DNA from: Actinomycetes bacterium
Lineage (GTDB): Bacteria > Actinomycetota > Acidimicrobiia > Acidimicrobiales > Acidimicrobiaceae
Direction of reading: 5' to 3'
Assembly (NCBI GenBank): GCA_021819725.1
Contig: JAKAQR010000081.1
Span: 1-8,551, forward strand
DNA: 8,551 bases
Part shown: positions 6,947 to 8,551 of the stretch, piece by piece
Position numbering within the stretch: position 1 is the stretch's first letter
How the letters are laid out: each line of letters starts with the position of its first letter
Notes under the pieces: model-generated
Databases searched by the model: none
Seen by the model: only the letters and a program-made list of their open reading frames with translations
Told to the model about the DNA's origin: nothing
Translations under genes and position numbers: made by a program

Positions 6947-6952
6947 GAAAGG
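6947..6952 (+). promoter_or_regulatory. Ribosome-binding site GAAAGG favouring the GTG start
   Basis: GAAAGG ends 7 bases before GTG 6960 and 10 bases before the adjacent ATG 6963. The spacing fits the GTG slightly better, and the two proteins differ by one residue. Confidence 0.5.
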
Positions 6953-6959
6953 TTGGTGG

Positions 6960-7403
6960 GTGATGGGGGAGCAGAACTGCTTTGCGTGTGGCGGCGACAA
7001 TCCAGTCGGGCTGCACCTTGAGTTCGCGGGCGCTGACGGCCATGTGCGCGCTACCTACCGAGCCGAGGATCGTTTCGTCGGGTGGGACGACATCCTCCAT
7101 GGTGGAATTACCGCCACGATCTTGGATGAGGCTGCAAGTTACGTACCGTATTCGATGGGTTTCGTGACGGTAACCGCTCGTCTTGAGGTGCGTTACTCGC
7201 TGCCGATTCGAGTGAATGAGGTACTCGCAGTCGAGGGTAACCTAGTCGATCGTCGGCGTAATGTCGTACGAGCAGAGTCGACGATTCGTGATGGTGCCGG
7301 TGTCGTGCGAGCCAGTGCTACAGCCAGGCTTGTCATCCTCGGGGAGCGAGGAGACGGAGCGTCCGGGGCGGCAGGGTTTCTGAGCCAGGGTCATCGAGAA
7401 TGA
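6960..7403 (+). CDS. PaaI-family hotdog thioesterase
   Basis: The product is a 147-residue cytoplasmic protein of the hotdog-fold acyl-CoA thioesterase superfamily, PaaI/YbgC-like. Such enzymes form dimers or tetramers and hydrolyse acyl-CoA thioesters. The N-terminal NCFACGGDNPVGLHLEF (6-22) is typical of a subgroup that begins with C-F-x-C-G-x-x-N-P-x-G-L. The central helix begins with the motif HGGITATILDEA (47-58), where HGG and the Asp/Glu at 56-57 mark the active-site region. Strands VTARLEVRYSLPIRV and NVVRAESTIRDGAGVVRASATARLVIL complete the fold. The last 20 residues (from about 128) are Gly-rich and lie beyond the domain. It has its own promoter candidate and is probably transcribed alone. 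It is the last intact gene before a stretch of mobile-element debris. Confidence 0.88.
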   Translation: MMGEQNCFACGGDNPVGLHLEFAGADGHVRATYRAEDRFVGWDDILHGGITATILDEAASYVPYSMGFVTVTARLEVRYSLPIRVNEVLAVEGNLVDRRRNVVRAESTIRDGAGVVRASATARLVILGERGDGASGAAGFLSQGHRE

Positions 7404-7410
7404 ATCGGCC

Positions 7411-7430
7411 GAAACCTCTGCTCGGGTTTC
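7411..7430 (+). terminator. Weak hairpin after the thioesterase gene
   Basis: GAAACC (7411-7416) pairs with GGTTTC (7425-7430) around an 8-base loop, starting 8 bases after the stop. The stem is short and no T-run follows, so this is a weak terminator candidate. It lies about 20 bp upstream of the inferred intron 5' end. Confidence 0.3.
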
Positions 7431-7451
7431 CCGTAATAAAGTTAGAAGCTT

Positions 7452-7965
7452 GTGTGTGGCGCGTCCTGAAAACTGGATCATCCCAGCGGGTGCAAGTCCC
7501 GTCCGGGTAATCACCGGAGAGTCCCTGGTACGTCGTCGAGGGGAGCTGGCTGCGTGGGGTGTCAAAAGCCTCCTTGGAGGAAGCAAGCGTGCGAGCCGTA
7601 GGGCCAACAGGCAGGGGTCTAGCAGCCTCGTCCCATTTACATTGGGCAAGCCAGCCGCTCATGTCAAGGCGCAGGCCACGTCCATTCCGGTTGTGACACA
7701 GGTCGGGTCGTTCCGGGGTATAGGGAGCTGCGCGTGCGCAAGGGATGGTTCTGGGTCGGAGAGACCCGATTTGCCGACCTCGTCAACGAAGACCGCTCGT
7801 ATAAGCCAACGGTGAAGTCGACCGGAGGCAAGCGGTTGCCCGACGGGGTCATGGTGCCGCTGAATCGCTGCGAGAAACGTAGCGGGAGGAAAGGGCCCGG
7901 ACTTCGGTCACGCCGCTGTGAAGGTAAGCGCGAAGGCATGACCGGTCCAACTATCTCGACGGGTG
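7452..7965 (+). mobile_element. 5' fragment of a group II intron
   Basis: From GTGTG at 7452 or 7454 (fits the GUGYG 5' end of group II introns) the sequence has domain I-like features. CGGG-TGCAAGT-CCCG forms a hairpin at 7487-7501, a hallmark GGGTGCAAGTCCC stretch of bacterial introns. CCGG/CCGG pair at 7503-7517, CCTCC-TT-GGAGG at 7569-7580, GCGTGCGAGCCGTAGGG follows at 7588, and GGGTC/GACCC pair at 7753-7767. Near 7840-7940 the plus-strand frame reads DGVMVPLNRCEKRSG and later KREGMTGPT. This resembles the leader that precedes the reverse transcriptase/maturase in introns I know from Actinobacteria. No reverse transcriptase motif, domain V or domain VI follows, so only the 5' quarter or so seems to remain. 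The exact 3' boundary of the fragment is not visible. Recognition is from memory of such introns, not from a search. Confidence 0.6.
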
Positions 7966-8060
7966 TACGCCCGTTGCCACCGTGCCGGCACTCGACCCAA
8001 GATGAACTCCGCCTCGTTTGCTGGATACCCTTCGCCCGGCTTCCCATACCGACGGGATAG
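7734..8060 (+). pseudogene. Remnant leader of a group II intron maturase ORF
   Basis: An open frame of 108 codons starts with GTG inside the intron fragment and ends at TAG. The first 75 or so residues (KGWFWVGETRF, then DGVMVPLNRCEK, then KGPGLRSRRCEGKREG) look like the translated segment that lies upstream of the maturase domain in related introns. After MTGPTIST the resemblance stops, and the remaining residues are unlike any reverse transcriptase. No YADD motif or maturase X domain is present. It is probably a truncated, non-functional remnant; it may also simply be structured intron RNA that happens to be open. Confidence 0.35.
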
Positions 8061-8305
8061 CTGGGGCTATCGTAGTGTCGGGCCGTCTTGAACGTAACGC
8101 GATGAGCCATCGCTCTGACCAGCCTTGCCGCATACCGCTCCAAAATACATACACACTCATATACACCTCTTTTGTTTTCGCTCTCCAGCCGCCTTTGCGT
8201 GTTCTGCTCTATCCACAGGAACAGAACTAGGGCGAGTCGATGGTTGTTTACCTCCCACGTCCAACTTTCGTTGTCGTGGTTTGCTTGGAGCCCTGCCGTG
8301 AGCGG
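7966..8305. other. Non-coding debris with short hairpins
   Basis: No gene is convincing here. Three stem-loops are visible: GATAGC (8056-8061) with GCTATC (8066-8071), GCGATG (8099-8104) with CATCGC (8108-8113), and GTTCTG (8201-8206) with CAGAAC (8222-8227). The 8140-8190 stretch is AT-richer than its surroundings. The left part may be intron residue and the right part the 3' end of a broken minus-strand frame. Confidence 0.4.
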
Positions 8306-8314
8306 TAGCTCCGT
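8306..8314. repeat. Left 9-bp target-site duplication
   Basis: TAGCTCCGT, identical to the copy at 8425-8433, directly abuts the left end of the 110-bp inverted-repeat element. Confidence 0.65.
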
Positions 8315-8424
8315 AAGGGATATCCATCTGAGCCGACCCAGCGCCGGCGGGACCCAAGCTGTAGTGGCCCGACTCTGCCGATGACGCAAGATGCTGTGGT
8401 CAGTCGGGTCAGATGGATATCCCA
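8315..8424. mobile_element. MITE-like 110-bp element
   Basis: The arms at 8317-8337 and 8403-8423 are inverted repeats matching at 20 of 21 positions. The outer 15 (GGGATATCCATCTGA) are perfect. The mismatch is at arm position 16. Perfect 9-bp direct repeats lie immediately outside, leaving AA at the left end and A at the right end between the repeats and the arms. There is no room for a transposase, so the element would be mobilised in trans. A 9-bp duplication is found in several DDE insertion-sequence families, such as IS1 and IS4, and the family here is not identified. Inside, CCCGACT (8368-8374) can compete to pair with AGTCGGG (8402-8408), so the transcript could fold in two ways. Confidence 0.65.
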
Positions 8425-8433
8425 TAGCTCCGT
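8425..8433. repeat. Right 9-bp target-site duplication
   Basis: TAGCTCCGT, identical to the copy at 8306-8314, directly abuts the right end of the 110-bp element. Confidence 0.65.
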
Positions 8434-8551
8434 TTTCAACACACGTATCTCGGACACCGTTGTCAGTGGTCCCCAAAGGGACGATACGTGCTCCAACTCG
8501 GCTTTGCATTCGGCGTAGGAACCTCTCATCAAGGATCTTCTTCACCTCCGT

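Larger units (their letters stand above)
6740..6959. other. Intergenic stretch with one inverted repeat
   Basis: No gene is supported in these 220 bp. GTGGATA (6849-6855) and TATCCAC (6866-6872) form a perfect 7-bp inverted repeat with a 10-base spacer. Each arm also resembles a DnaA box with one mismatch, but two sites alone are not an origin. A promoter candidate follows at 6888. Confidence 0.4.
8157..8551 (-). pseudogene. Possible minus-strand gene broken by the 110-bp element
   Basis: A minus-strand frame is open at the right edge and reads EVKKILDERFLRRMQSRVG, then continues to CVENGA at the insertion site. Removing the 110-bp element and one 9-bp repeat (119 bp, not a multiple of 3) joins it exactly to a second frame. 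That frame continues TAHGRAPSKPRQRK and ends with KQKRCI and a TGA at 8159-8157. The joined frame has 91 codons plus stop within the window and could extend further beyond the right edge. The tail is basic and low in complexity. I recognise no family. The opposite strand also stays open across the repaired site for about 75 codons, so coding status is unproven. Confidence 0.25.

Noticed and set aside
8209..8217. CTATCCACA, another DnaA-box-like 9-mer
   Set aside because: It is a single isolated near-match inside non-coding debris.
8288..8311. Hairpin GAGCC...AGCTC considered as group II intron domain V
   Set aside because: At about 24 bases it is shorter than the 34-base domain V. It lacks the expected tetraloop and bulge arrangement and overlaps the target-site repeat of the MITE.
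8315..8424. Integron attC site as an explanation for the 110-bp inverted repeat
   Set aside because: No conserved attC core sites (GTTRRRY and RYYYAAC) are seen at the ends, no cassette follows, and the flanking 9-bp duplication points to transposition.
7664..8545. A 293-codon minus-strand open frame covering most of the right end
   Set aside because: It runs antisense through the intron fragment and straight through the frame-shifting MITE. It is Arg/Ser/Pro-rich with no motif. Antisense frames of this kind are common in GC-rich structured introns.

Overview
The window looks like a piece of an Actinomycetota chromosome. The evidence is moderately high GC, frequent GTG starts, a DUF2236/MpaB-family oxygenase gene, TAnnnT-type -10 elements and a group II intron fragment of a kind I associate with Actinobacteria. 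An acidophilic Acidimicrobiia-like host is possible, but this is a guess from gene style. No rRNA, tRNA or CRISPR array is visible.

Layout. (1) 40-1625, minus strand: a two-gene unit, a DUF2236/MpaB-like oxygenase followed by a Cof-type HAD phosphatase, joined by a 4-base ATGA stop/start overlap. (2) 1673-2068, plus strand: a small unknown lipoprotein gene, divergent from the oxygenase with about 50 bp between the starts. (3) 2069-2373: a non-coding stretch rich in dyad symmetry, with back-to-back hairpins, a 13-bp palindrome, a long inverted repeat and a good promoter candidate. (4) 2374-4020: an APC-superfamily permease gene, ended by a 15-bp-stem hairpin. (5) 4246-5853: peptide chain release factor 3 (prfC), with a hairpin in its leader. 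(6) 5945-6739: a short-chain dehydrogenase/reductase. (7) 6960-7403: a PaaI-type hotdog thioesterase. (8) 7404-8551: accessory debris with no intact gene.

The genes on the plus strand do not form an obvious pathway. The reductase and thioesterase could both act on acyl-CoA or acyl-thioester metabolism, but a 220-bp gap with its own promoter candidate separates them. RF3 is a translation factor and appears to be a stand-alone neighbour.

The most interesting part is the right end. From about 7452 the sequence has features of the 5' portion of a group II intron, cut off just as its reverse transcriptase/maturase would begin. About 350 bp further on sits a compact 110-bp element (8315-8424). It has 21-bp terminal inverted repeats (20 of 21 matching) and is flanked by perfect 9-bp direct repeats (TAGCTCCGT), the signature of a miniature inverted-repeat transposable element. 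Conceptual removal of the element plus one 9-bp copy joins two minus-strand frames into one 91-codon open frame, so it may have broken a gene that enters from beyond the right edge.
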